Below, piece by piece: positions 1 to 4,984 of a stretch of 5,416 nt of DNA. The DNA lies in assembly GCA_021782195.1 (NCBI GenBank), contig JAJXVI010000214.1:1-5416 (forward strand). Reading direction: 5' to 3'. A program made the translations under genes and the position numbers. Numbering within the stretch: position 1 is the first letter of the stretch; each line of letters begins with the position of its first letter. Under the pieces are notes generated by a model. It was not told the DNA's origin and did no database searches. It was given only the letters and a program-made list of their open reading frames with translations. Source of the stretch: a bacterium. Its GTDB lineage: Bacteria; Vulcanimicrobiota; Xenobia; RGZZ01.

Positions 1-72
1 CTGCGGCAGGCGCCGGCGGGCTACACGCCCGGCGAGCGGGTCCGCTTGAGCGATTCTCACACAGGCTGCTAG
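1..72 (+). CDS. 3' end of an unidentified plus-strand gene (partial)
   Basis: Frame 1 is open from the first base to a TAG at 70-72 and encodes the last 23 residues of a protein, beginning LRQAPAGYTPGERVRLSD and ending HTGC. Almost every codon up to the RLS part ends in G or C, as expected of a real coding end in GC-rich DNA. The other two plus frames do not look better: one stops at about position 48 and the other runs straight through the palindromic element. No family can be named from so short a tail. The stop codon lies inside the CTAG edge of the palindromic element at 69-196, so the final residues (about SHTGC) and the stop may have been altered by that insertion. Alternatively this could be the end of a transposase gene whose stop lies in its own terminal repeat. 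Confidence 0.4.
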   Translation: MRQAPAGYTPGERVRLSDSHTGC

Positions 73-196
73 GTGGGTGTCGGAAAACCCCGTTCAGATG
101 GGCAATACCCACAAGAGGTTGTGGGTATTCCATGAATTGGCCGCAACCTCTTGTGGGTATCGGGCTGATGGGGGAGGTTTTCCGACAGGCTCCTAG
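69..196. mobile_element. MITE-like palindromic element with terminal inverted repeats
   Basis: The outer arms are 69-89 and 176-196. Each reads inward as CTAGG, four variable bases, then TGTCGGAAAACC, and they match at 18 of 21 positions; the inner 12 bases (78-89 and 176-187) are perfect. Inside lie two further palindromes (104-129 and 105-160). There is no room for a protein. CTAG stands at both outer edges (69-72 and 193-196) and may be a 4-base target duplication, which would make the element proper 73-192 (120 bases). Size, terminal repeats and lack of coding capacity fit a miniature inverted-repeat element mobilised by a transposase elsewhere. The parent family cannot be identified from the sequence. 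A simple bidirectional terminator between convergent genes is the alternative, but no T-run follows the stems. Confidence 0.6.
104..160. repeat. Nested palindromes with two competing pairings
   Basis: Positions 104-114 (AATACCCACAA) pair perfectly with 119-129 across a GAGG loop, giving an 11-base-pair hairpin. The segment 105-120 also pairs perfectly over 16 bases with 145-160. The motif TTGTGGGTAT occurs at 119-128 and again at 151-160, so only one of the two structures can form in a single strand at a time. The set lies centrally within the 69-196 element. Confidence 0.8.
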
Positions 197-1020
197 TCAC
201 CGCCACCGAGAATGTGAGACCACTTGTCGGCAATCTTGTCCATGACCTGTTGACGGTAGATGATGACCTCTTGCATACGCTGAAAGATGTTCGTCTGCAT
301 ATCCTGGAGGATCTTCCAGATGTTCATCATCCAGTTTTGCCGATCAGCGGACATCTGCCAGAGGATGGTTGCGGCATTCTGTGCGTCCTGCTGAGAGGCC
401 TGTGCGGCCTGCGCCGCTGCGGACAGACTTCCGCTTCCTGTCGGTGGGACCGGTCCGGGCGCTGTCGTACCAGCCCCGGGGGGCTGGTCTCCGGGCGGGA
501 TCCCGCCGGGCCCGGGCGTTACACCACCGGGGATGCCACCGGTCGGAGGAAAGAGTCCTCCCGGGGGCAAGCCCGGGGACGGCATCGGTGCGCCACCGGG
601 GACAGGGCCGCCGGGCGCCACACCGCCGGGTGCCACACCACCGGGCGCTACACCACCGGGGGCCACACCGCCGGGTGCCACACCGCCGGGTGCCACACCA
701 CCGGGGGCCACACCCCCGGGGGCCACGCTGCCGCTCATCATGGCCGCACGCGCAGCCGCCATTCGCTGTGCCTGTGCGCCAAGATCCTGGGGATTGCTGC
801 TGGCTGAGCCCGGAGCATCACCGTCACGGCCCAGGTCGACCGCATCATTCTGGTTGTGCGGCACCGCTTCGTCGCCGGCGGCCGCCTCAAGGTCGCGTAA
901 ACGCGCCGTGTCACGCTGAGCACCCAGCGTCTGGGCATTCAATTCGAAGGTACGCTGATCGACGCCGTTGTTGCGAATCTCTGTCACGAGACCGCCTCCA
1001 TTCCTGCCTCCCAGGGCCAT
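193..1020 (-). CDS. Hypothetical protein with elastin-like VAPGG repeats and a C-terminal helical domain
   Basis: The predicted 275-residue protein has no recognised name. Residues 1-98 are polar and probably largely helical or disordered, with an Ala/Arg/Met-rich stretch at 82-95. Residues 99-138 are eight tandem VAPGG pentapeptides. Residues 139-196 are an irregular Pro/Gly-rich linker. Residues 197-215 are Ala/Gln-rich, and 216-271 form a Trp-, Met- and Gln-rich, probably amphipathic helical segment ending in DKWSHILGGGD. That last segment is homologous to the C-terminus of the next minus-strand gene. There is no signal peptide, membrane span or catalytic motif. The start at 1020 is chosen because GGTGA lies 10 bases upstream. 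ATG at 1038 and TTG at 1119 are in frame, but ATG 1038 overlaps a TATAAT box. The stop TAG (193-195) lies in the CTAG edge of the palindromic element, yet the C-terminus is only about two residues longer than that of its paralogue, so little or nothing was lost. Coding is well supported; function is unknown. Confidence 0.8.
   Translation of the reverse strand: MALGGRNGGGLVTEIRNNGVDQRTFELNAQTLGAQRDTARLRDLEAAAGDEAVPHNQNDAVDLGRDGDAPGSASSNPQDLGAQAQRMAAARAAMMSGSVAPGGVAPGGVAPGGVAPGGVAPGGVAPGGVAPGGVAPGGPVPGGAPMPSPGLPPGGLFPPTGGIPGGVTPGPGGIPPGDQPPGAGTTAPGPVPPTGSGSLSAAAQAAQASQQDAQNAATILWQMSADRQNWMMNIWKILQDMQTNIFQRMQEVIIYRQQVMDKIADKWSHILGGGD
611..730 (-). repeat. Eight tandem 15-base units encoding VAPGG
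   Basis: Eight consecutive 15-base units run from 611 to 730; on the plus strand each begins CCGGG and the consensus ends CACACC plus one base. Units differ almost only at wobble positions: the base after CCGGG is C, T or G, one unit has a TAC in place of CAC, and the last unit is degenerate (CACGCTG). On the minus strand every unit encodes V-A-P-G-G without exception, so the peptide is conserved while the DNA drifts. The array lies inside the 193-1020 gene, and its length is probably variable between strains. Confidence 0.9.
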
Positions 1021-1036
1021 AGCACTACTTTCACCC

Positions 1037-1066
1037 ATTATATCCGAGCATTCTGCCACCGGTAAA
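1037..1066 (-). promoter_or_regulatory. Sigma70-type promoter for the VAPGG-repeat gene
   Basis: On the minus strand a perfect TATAAT (1042-1037) lies 18 bases downstream of TTTACC (1066-1061), which matches TTGACA at 4 of 6 positions. Transcription would begin near 1030, only about 10 bases before the chosen ATG at 1020. The GGTGA ribosome-binding candidate (1035-1031) would then fall upstream of the transcript, so either the message is nearly leaderless or a different promoter is used. The -10 box is convincing by sequence; the -35 is moderate. Confidence 0.5.
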
Positions 1067-1095
1067 CAAAGAGGTGTAAACAAAATGTGAACAAT
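1062..1095. promoter_or_regulatory. Three direct repeats GTRAACAAW upstream of the VAPGG-repeat gene
   Basis: GTAAACAAA at 1062-1070, GTAAACAAA at 1076-1084 and GTGAACAAT at 1087-1095 lie in the same orientation, 14 and 11 bases apart. They overlap and extend upstream of the -35 element of the promoter at 1037-1066. Repeated AT-rich sites in this position suit a regulator binding site. The first two are identical; the third has two differences. Confidence 0.35.
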
Positions 1096-1186
1096 CTGGG
1101 TGAGGGCAGTTGCCGACAACTCCAGGCTGCACGCCGTGACTCGTCCCGTTCTCGTCTGGTTTGGGAAAGCAACGGTCTGAACGGTC

Positions 1187-2173
1187 CTATCCGAACAAGA
1201 CTTTCTCCCACTTATCGAACAACTCGTCCATCACCTGCTTTCGATGCAAGAAGACCTCTTCCCAGATCCGAAAGATTTCAGTCTGCAGGTTGGCCCAAGT
1301 AGCCAGCATCTTTTCCTGCGCCAGCTTTCGGGAGGCTGCCATATCCGTATAGACCTGTTCCGCTCTTAGCACGTCTGTCTGGTCGTCTGTGGGTGCTGTC
1401 GCGGGCGGTTTTCGAACTGCGGGCATGCCTTTCGGGTCACTGTCTCTTCTCTGACATTGCTTGGTCACGGCCCTGGAAACCGCCGCGATCGAAAGACGGC
1501 CTGTGGCACCACTGCTTCCGCCCGGACACTCGGTCCAGAGGGCTGGGCAGGACTCCCGTCCTGCCGCGGTTCCCTGTTGAACTTCCCTCCTCATTGCCAT
1601 TGACGGCGATCTCGGGGGGGCGGTCCGAGATTCGGAGCGTCTTGAAGACCGGCTGGAGTGCGATGTCTGTGTTTGACCCTGCGGAAAGCAGTCTTGCGGA
1701 GGCATTTCAGGACGAAGGTCAGGTTGCGCTTCGAGCGCGCAGTGAAAACCGGCAAGTGTCAGGGTGACGTTCAGGGCGGTCTGCTCTGGACTGCCGATCA
1801 GGCGCCGACCCGGCGTGCCTCGCTCGGACTGTTTGAGAGCCTCGTCTCGCCAGGGAGACCGGATGAGGGGCCGGTTTCGTTGAGCTGTCTTTGGGGCGAC
1901 GCCCGGGTCGCTTGCGTAGCTCCCGCTGAGCGACGGCACAGCCTGTCTCGACGGTACTGCGAGGCTGTCGAAGAGAAAAAACTGCCCGACAGGATCCACT
2001 CCGCGTTGTAACTCGATAGGGTCCGGATGCGATCCACAGAGCGCTGGAATGACTGCGAGTGCGCGCATACTTGAGTCCGTTGGCACCAGGCTTGACTGTA
2101 ATCGAACCGGCGACGTTTCAATACGATACTCTTTCTCCGGGCACTGGACCCGACGCGAAGAACAGATTGACAT
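1187..2173 (-). CDS. Hypothetical protein sharing the C-terminal helical domain of the VAPGG-repeat protein
   Basis: The last about 60 residues are well supported. They run from VLRAEQVYTDM to DKWEKVLFG and align without gaps to the C-terminus of the neighbouring 193-1020 product. Over 54 positions I count 18 identities, including QT-IF, EV, R-QVMD and DKW. Upstream the frame stays open to 2182, about 250 further codons, which is long for chance at this GC content. That part is Ser/Arg/Pro-rich, low in recognisable structure and may be a disordered region or decayed sequence. ATG 2173 is preceded by AGAGGAG with about 10 bases of spacing and is the best full-length start; TTG 2182 is an alternative. 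ATG 1426 would give a 79-residue protein (MPAVRKPPATAPTDDQ...) consisting mainly of the conserved domain, but its ribosome-binding site is poor. A small hairpin (GTTGC, loop TTT, GCAAC at 2197-2209) lies just upstream of the ribosome-binding site. There is no signal peptide or catalytic motif. Its 3' end lies 166 bases upstream of the next gene's start, so the two are adjacent but probably separately transcribed. Confidence 0.55.
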   Translation of the reverse strand: MSICSSRRVQCPEKEYRIETSPVRLQSSLVPTDSSMRALAVIPALCGSHPDPIELQRGVDPVGQFFLFDSLAVPSRQAVPSLSGSYASDPGVAPKTAQRNRPLIRSPWRDEALKQSERGTPGRRLIGSPEQTALNVTLTLAGFHCALEAQPDLRPEMPPQDCFPQGQTQTSHSSRSSRRSESRTAPPRSPSMAMRREVQQGTAAGRESCPALWTECPGGSSGATGRLSIAAVSRAVTKQCQRRDSDPKGMPAVRKPPATAPTDDQTDVLRAEQVYTDMAASRKLAQEKMLATWANLQTEIFRIWEEVFLHRKQVMDELFDKWEKVLFG

Positions 2174-2367
2174 CGACTTCAAGCTCCTCTCACCGTGTTG
2201 CTTTGCAACTCCCCTGACTCTAGCGCATGTTCATTTCCGGGGTATTGCGGTCTTGGGAACGCGTGGTTAAGGGTGTGTAACAATGCCTGGAACGAATGGG
2301 ACGGAAGAATGAGCGATCGGTGGCGTGTTTCACTGGATACTGGTGAGTTGTAGCCACCGAGCCGTCA

Positions 2368-3135
2368 TTGCGCCTGCTGCCTGGGAGTGCGGAGTGGTTC
2401 AGCCGTTCGGTACGTCTGCATCCAACGGTCAGCGACTGCCAGTGGTGTCTCGGGTTTCTGCGGACCCGGGCCAGAGGCGGAGTGTGTGGGTCCCTCTTTG
2501 TGGCAGAAGGTCACGCGAAGCCTGTCGGTCGGTTGCATTGTGGCGCCTTCGGCTTTCGTGGCGCAAGCTCGGATATTTGCTGCTTTCCAACTACAGTCAG
2601 CGACGCCTCGGGGTCGATATTGGATCGCTTGATTGTGTCGCCTGGCGCGTACGATGTCAGCGGTGCGGATGCAAACGCGTGTGCGGTGCCCGAGGTCCCC
2701 GTGACTGGCTGCGTGGCAATGGCTTTGCCTGGCGTCTGCGGCGCCCTCTACATGCAGGAAGGAGCCCGACCCCGATTCAGATTCGTGCCCGTTTCTGGTG
2801 AAGTGTCCGAAATACCGTTGCCGCAGCTCCGGGTGCCGATTTCGGACATGGACGATCCGTTGCTGCCTCCTCGAGTAGTTCAAATTGAACGCTTCGTCGA
2901 ATCAGGCGAGTACGCCGTCATTGGAGCCGCACTCGGTCTGGTTTGGCAGTCCACGCACCTCTGGCGGAGTGGAGCACCTGCTGCCGAGAGGGCCGGCGAA
3001 GTGCTGAGCCATTCCGATGTGCGGGAACCATGCCGGCACGCTCTGGTCAGGCAGACATCGTTTACGACGACACGGTCGCCGAGCACGCTCCCGATGAGTG
3101 AGGGGCAGACGCGCATATGGGTGAGGACAGCGTGA
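2368..3135 (+). CDS. Orphan reading frame, possible hypothetical protein
   Basis: The 255-codon open frame has the composition of real coding sequence, with many G-starting codons and a GC-leaning third position from about 2630 to 2980. It contains ordinary protein-like stretches, such as FRFVPVSGEVSEIPLPQLRV and RFVESGEYAVIGAALGLVW. It is unusually Cys-rich in its first half (for example CQWC and ICCF). I recognise no domain, signal peptide or catalytic motif. The earliest start is TTG 2368 without a clear ribosome-binding site; GTG 2482, preceded by AGAGG, is an alternative (217 codons). A weak TTGGGA, 17 bases, TGTAAC pair lies at 2253-2281. It is divergent from the 1187-2173 gene and convergent with the lipoprotein gene. 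The overlapping minus frame 2365-2883 is Arg/His-rich and looks worse. It could be a decaying gene or a chance frame. Confidence 0.35.
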   Translation: MRLLPGSAEWFSRSVRLHPTVSDCQWCLGFLRTRARGGVCGSLFVAEGHAKPVGRLHCGAFGFRGASSDICCFPTTVSDASGSILDRLIVSPGAYDVSGADANACAVPEVPVTGCVAMALPGVCGALYMQEGARPRFRFVPVSGEVSEIPLPQLRVPISDMDDPLLPPRVVQIERFVESGEYAVIGAALGLVWQSTHLWRSGAPAAERAGEVLSHSDVREPCRHALVRQTSFTTTRSPSTLPMSEGQTRIWVRTA

Positions 3136-3146
3136 AACGTAAGAAC

Positions 3147-3190
3147 GTGGGGGAGGAGACGCGCTTCTTGACGGCTGCTCTCTCCCCCAC
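3147..3190 (-). terminator. Rho-independent-like terminator of the lipoprotein gene
   Basis: GTGGGGGAG at 3147-3155 pairs perfectly with CTCCCCCAC at 3182-3190, leaving a 26-base loop. Read on the minus strand, the hairpin begins 16 bases after the lipoprotein stop and is followed by a T-rich tail (GTTCTTACGTTTCAC, 3146-3132). In the plus direction it follows the stop of the 2368-3135 frame by about 11 bases, but no T-run follows, so it serves the minus gene better. Confidence 0.6.
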
Positions 3191-3205
3191 CACCCTCGGA
3201 TCGGA

Positions 3206-4903
3206 TTACGGACCGTAGTAGTATTTCGTTTCAGACGAGTTGTAGAGTGTCACATACCAGGTGCCCGTCTGCTGTTGGGAGGCGTCGTTCGTGTCCTCCC
3301 AGGTTACGTGCACCACGTAGTCGCGCCCGACGACGGCCGAATCGGCAGTCAGGTCGAACGAGCTTTGTCCAAGATCGTCCCAGTACTGGGTCCAGCGATT
3401 GCTGTAATTACCGTACTCGCTGATCTGGATCTCGTGCACGAACCAGCGCACGCTGCCAACGTCGTACGGATACGCCACCACGTCAAGGGTGCCGGACTGG
3501 GTACCACCCGGACTTCCACCGCTTCCACTGCCGGTCTGGGAAAGTGGGGCCAGCTGCACCAGCACACGCGTAGTGACACCGGCGCTCAGGGTAAACTGGC
3601 CGGTCCCGACATTGTTGCCAATGTGCGTTGCGATTACCAGATGGTCGCCTGGAGGAATGTCGCCGATGGTGTAATTGCCGTTTGCATCGCTTACCGCGTA
3701 TTGTCCACTGTCGACCATTACTTGAGTGCCTGGCAGGACATTCCCGGAAGTGTCCTCGCAGAGTCCCGTAATGGTTGCGGTGGTGGTCGAGGCGGTAGTG
3801 CCGCCAGTGTTCCCGACCGTCACTGCGACACGATTGCTTGGGAAGCGGTTGATGAAGACGATGAGGTTGCCAGACAGGGCTCCCACAGGTACGGTCAGGA
3901 CAATCTGGCTATTGCTCCACGAGGTGATGTCGCTCACTGGAACGAGCTGTCCCCCGATGGTGATCGTTCCAGCATCGCTGGTCGCAAAGCCAGTGCCGCT
4001 GATAGTGAGGCTGTCGCCTGCGTTGAAGGAGGAGGCTGAGAGGGAGGCGATGCTCGGTGCGGGCTGGGGCGGGGCGACGTTGAGGTTGAGGTCCATGCCC
4101 TGCCAGACAAAGAGCCACCGCCCTTGCCCATAGAGCATTGCGTCACCCTGCGTCAGGATGTCCTCGCCAACGGGTACACCGTCAGCGGTCCCGAATGCGT
4201 AGCGCAATAACCAGCTTGAATCGGGAGTCTGGCTGGCGGTTGCCACTTCCTCGAGCGCGCGCGTGACGCCAGCTCGGGTGGCCGTCATATTGGACCACGG
4301 CAGACTGTTGGAGGCCGGACAGCCGATCAGATTCCATCCTTGCGTGAGCGTGGTGGTGGTGAGCTGACCGGTGTTGGGGATACCGCCCACGACCACCTGC
4401 GTGTCCTGATCGGCGTAAGCCAGATAAGCCAGGCGGGTGTCGATGGAGGAAGGGTTGTTGACGGGGTCGTAGGCGGTGAAGGTTCCCAGCGTGTACGCGT
4501 ACACCTCGTGTGTGAATCCGCTGGCGGACTGGAGCTTTGCAAATGGGAAGCTCACGATGTTCCAACCTGCAGTGAGCGGCAGGGTTGCGACTGTATTGGC
4601 ACCTCGCACTGCCGTAACGGTTGGCAAAGCCAGTGATGGGGGGGGAGTTGAGGGAGTTATCGGTGGTTGAGCAGGGTCAAGAGCCTGCTGAGTGCCGCTG
4701 TTGACGACGGTTGGTCCGGAAGGCAGTGTGGCCACGGATGTAGAGGTGCTGTTCAAGCTGGGTACAGCTACAGTCGGTACGTTGGGGACGGACACTCCGC
4801 CGCCCCCTCCACCACCACATCCGGCGGTGCTCGTAATGACCAGCAGTAGCCCCAGGAGCATCAGAACGAGAGGCTTGAGCTTGGAAACTGGCAGTCTTCT
4901 CAT
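3206..4903 (-). CDS. Multidomain surface lipoprotein (GWN-type beta domain, IPT/TIG-like and carboxypeptidase-regulatory-like domains)
   Basis: The 565-residue product has a classic lipoprotein leader: basic start (MRRLPVSKLK), hydrophobic core at 11-24 and lipobox TAGC with Cys29 as the lipidated residue. Seven glycines and a Pro/Thr/Ser-rich linker (about 37-105) follow and would tether the body to the membrane. Residues about 107-275 hold two GWN motifs, LTAGWNIVSFPF (110-121) and LTQGWNLIGCP (186-196), which mark a duplicated beta unit of a kind known from exported proteins. Residues about 282-364 look like an IPT/TIG immunoglobulin-like fold (PSIASLSASSFNAGDSLTIS, GTGF, ITIGG). Residues about 376-452 resemble a carboxypeptidase-regulatory-type beta sandwich (SDANGNYTIGDIPPGDH). 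A Gly/Ser linker (455-472) leads to a Trp/Tyr-rich C-terminal beta domain ending KYYYGP. No catalytic residues are evident, so a structural or binding role at the cell surface is likely, though this is inference. ATG 4903 is chosen over the upstream in-frame start at 4978 because GGAG lies 6 bases before it and it begins the signal peptide exactly. Confidence 0.9.
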   Translation of the reverse strand: MRRLPVSKLKPLVLMLLGLLLVITSTAGCGGGGGGGVSVPNVPTVAVPSLNSTSTSVATLPSGPTVVNSGTQQALDPAQPPITPSTPPPSLALPTVTAVRGANTVATLPLTAGWNIVSFPFAKLQSASGFTHEVYAYTLGTFTAYDPVNNPSSIDTRLAYLAYADQDTQVVVGGIPNTGQLTTTTLTQGWNLIGCPASNSLPWSNMTATRAGVTRALEEVATASQTPDSSWLLRYAFGTADGVPVGEDILTQGDAMLYGQGRWLFVWQGMDLNLNVAPPQPAPSIASLSASSFNAGDSLTISGTGFATSDAGTITIGGQLVPVSDITSWSNSQIVLTVPVGALSGNLIVFINRFPSNRVAVTVGNTGGTTASTTTATITGLCEDTSGNVLPGTQVMVDSGQYAVSDANGNYTIGDIPPGDHLVIATHIGNNVGTGQFTLSAGVTTRVLVQLAPLSQTGSGSGGSPGGTQSGTLDVVAYPYDVGSVRWFVHEIQISEYGNYSNRWTQYWDDLGQSSFDLTADSAVVGRDYVVHVTWEDTNDASQQQTGTWYVTLYNSSETKYYYGP

Positions 4904-4909
4904 GGAATT

Positions 4910-4938
4910 CTCCAACGCAGAGTATTGCTCGTAGTATA
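4910..4938 (-). promoter_or_regulatory. -10 box and ribosome-binding site of the lipoprotein gene
   Basis: On the minus strand TATACT (4938-4933) matches the TATAAT consensus at 5 of 6 positions and lies about 30 bases before ATG 4903, giving a short leader. GGAG (4913-4910) is 6 bases from the ATG. No good -35 is seen at the usual distance, so activator dependence is possible. A TGTAAACA motif (4970-4977), like that upstream of the VAPGG-repeat gene, lies about 32 bases upstream of the -10. Confidence 0.5.
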
Positions 4939-4984
4939 GCGAGCGCGACCGGCGTTTTCGTTGCACCATTGTAAACATTCAGAC

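Larger units (their letters stand above)
61..196. repeat. Direct repeats ACAGGCTSCTAG bordering the palindromic element
   Basis: ACAGGCTGCTAG at 61-72 and ACAGGCTCCTAG at 185-196 match at 11 of 12 positions in the same orientation. The right copy is the outer end of the right terminal inverted repeat. The left copy lies just outside the left terminal repeat and shares its CTAG. The left flank therefore looks like the outward-facing end of another related element joined at CTAG, or the scar of a tandem or nested insertion. Confidence 0.55.

Noticed and set aside
104..129. Hairpin as a simple rho-independent terminator for the convergent genes
   Set aside because: The stem is strong, but no T-run follows it in either direction, and the wider inverted repeats and CTAG edges fit an inserted element better.
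214..1022. Three long plus-strand frames opposite the VAPGG-repeat gene
   Set aside because: They are kept open by the GC-rich 15-base repeats; their products are Arg/His- or Pro/Thr-rich repeats without protein-like ends. The minus frame has homology to a second gene, which decides the strand.
1658..2121. Plus- and minus-strand frames (1658-2011 and 1798-2121) overlapping the second paralogue
   Set aside because: They lack good ribosome-binding sites and protein-like composition, and they overlap a longer frame that ends in a conserved domain.
2365..2883. Minus-strand frame opposite the orphan plus-strand frame
   Set aside because: Its product is Arg/His/Gln-rich with no hydrophobic core and worse codon composition than the plus frame.
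4904..4978. Upstream start of the lipoprotein gene (25 extra residues, many basic)
   Set aside because: ATG 4903 has a well-placed GGAG and begins a textbook lipoprotein signal peptide. The longer form would bury the signal peptide and include the -10 box in the coding region.
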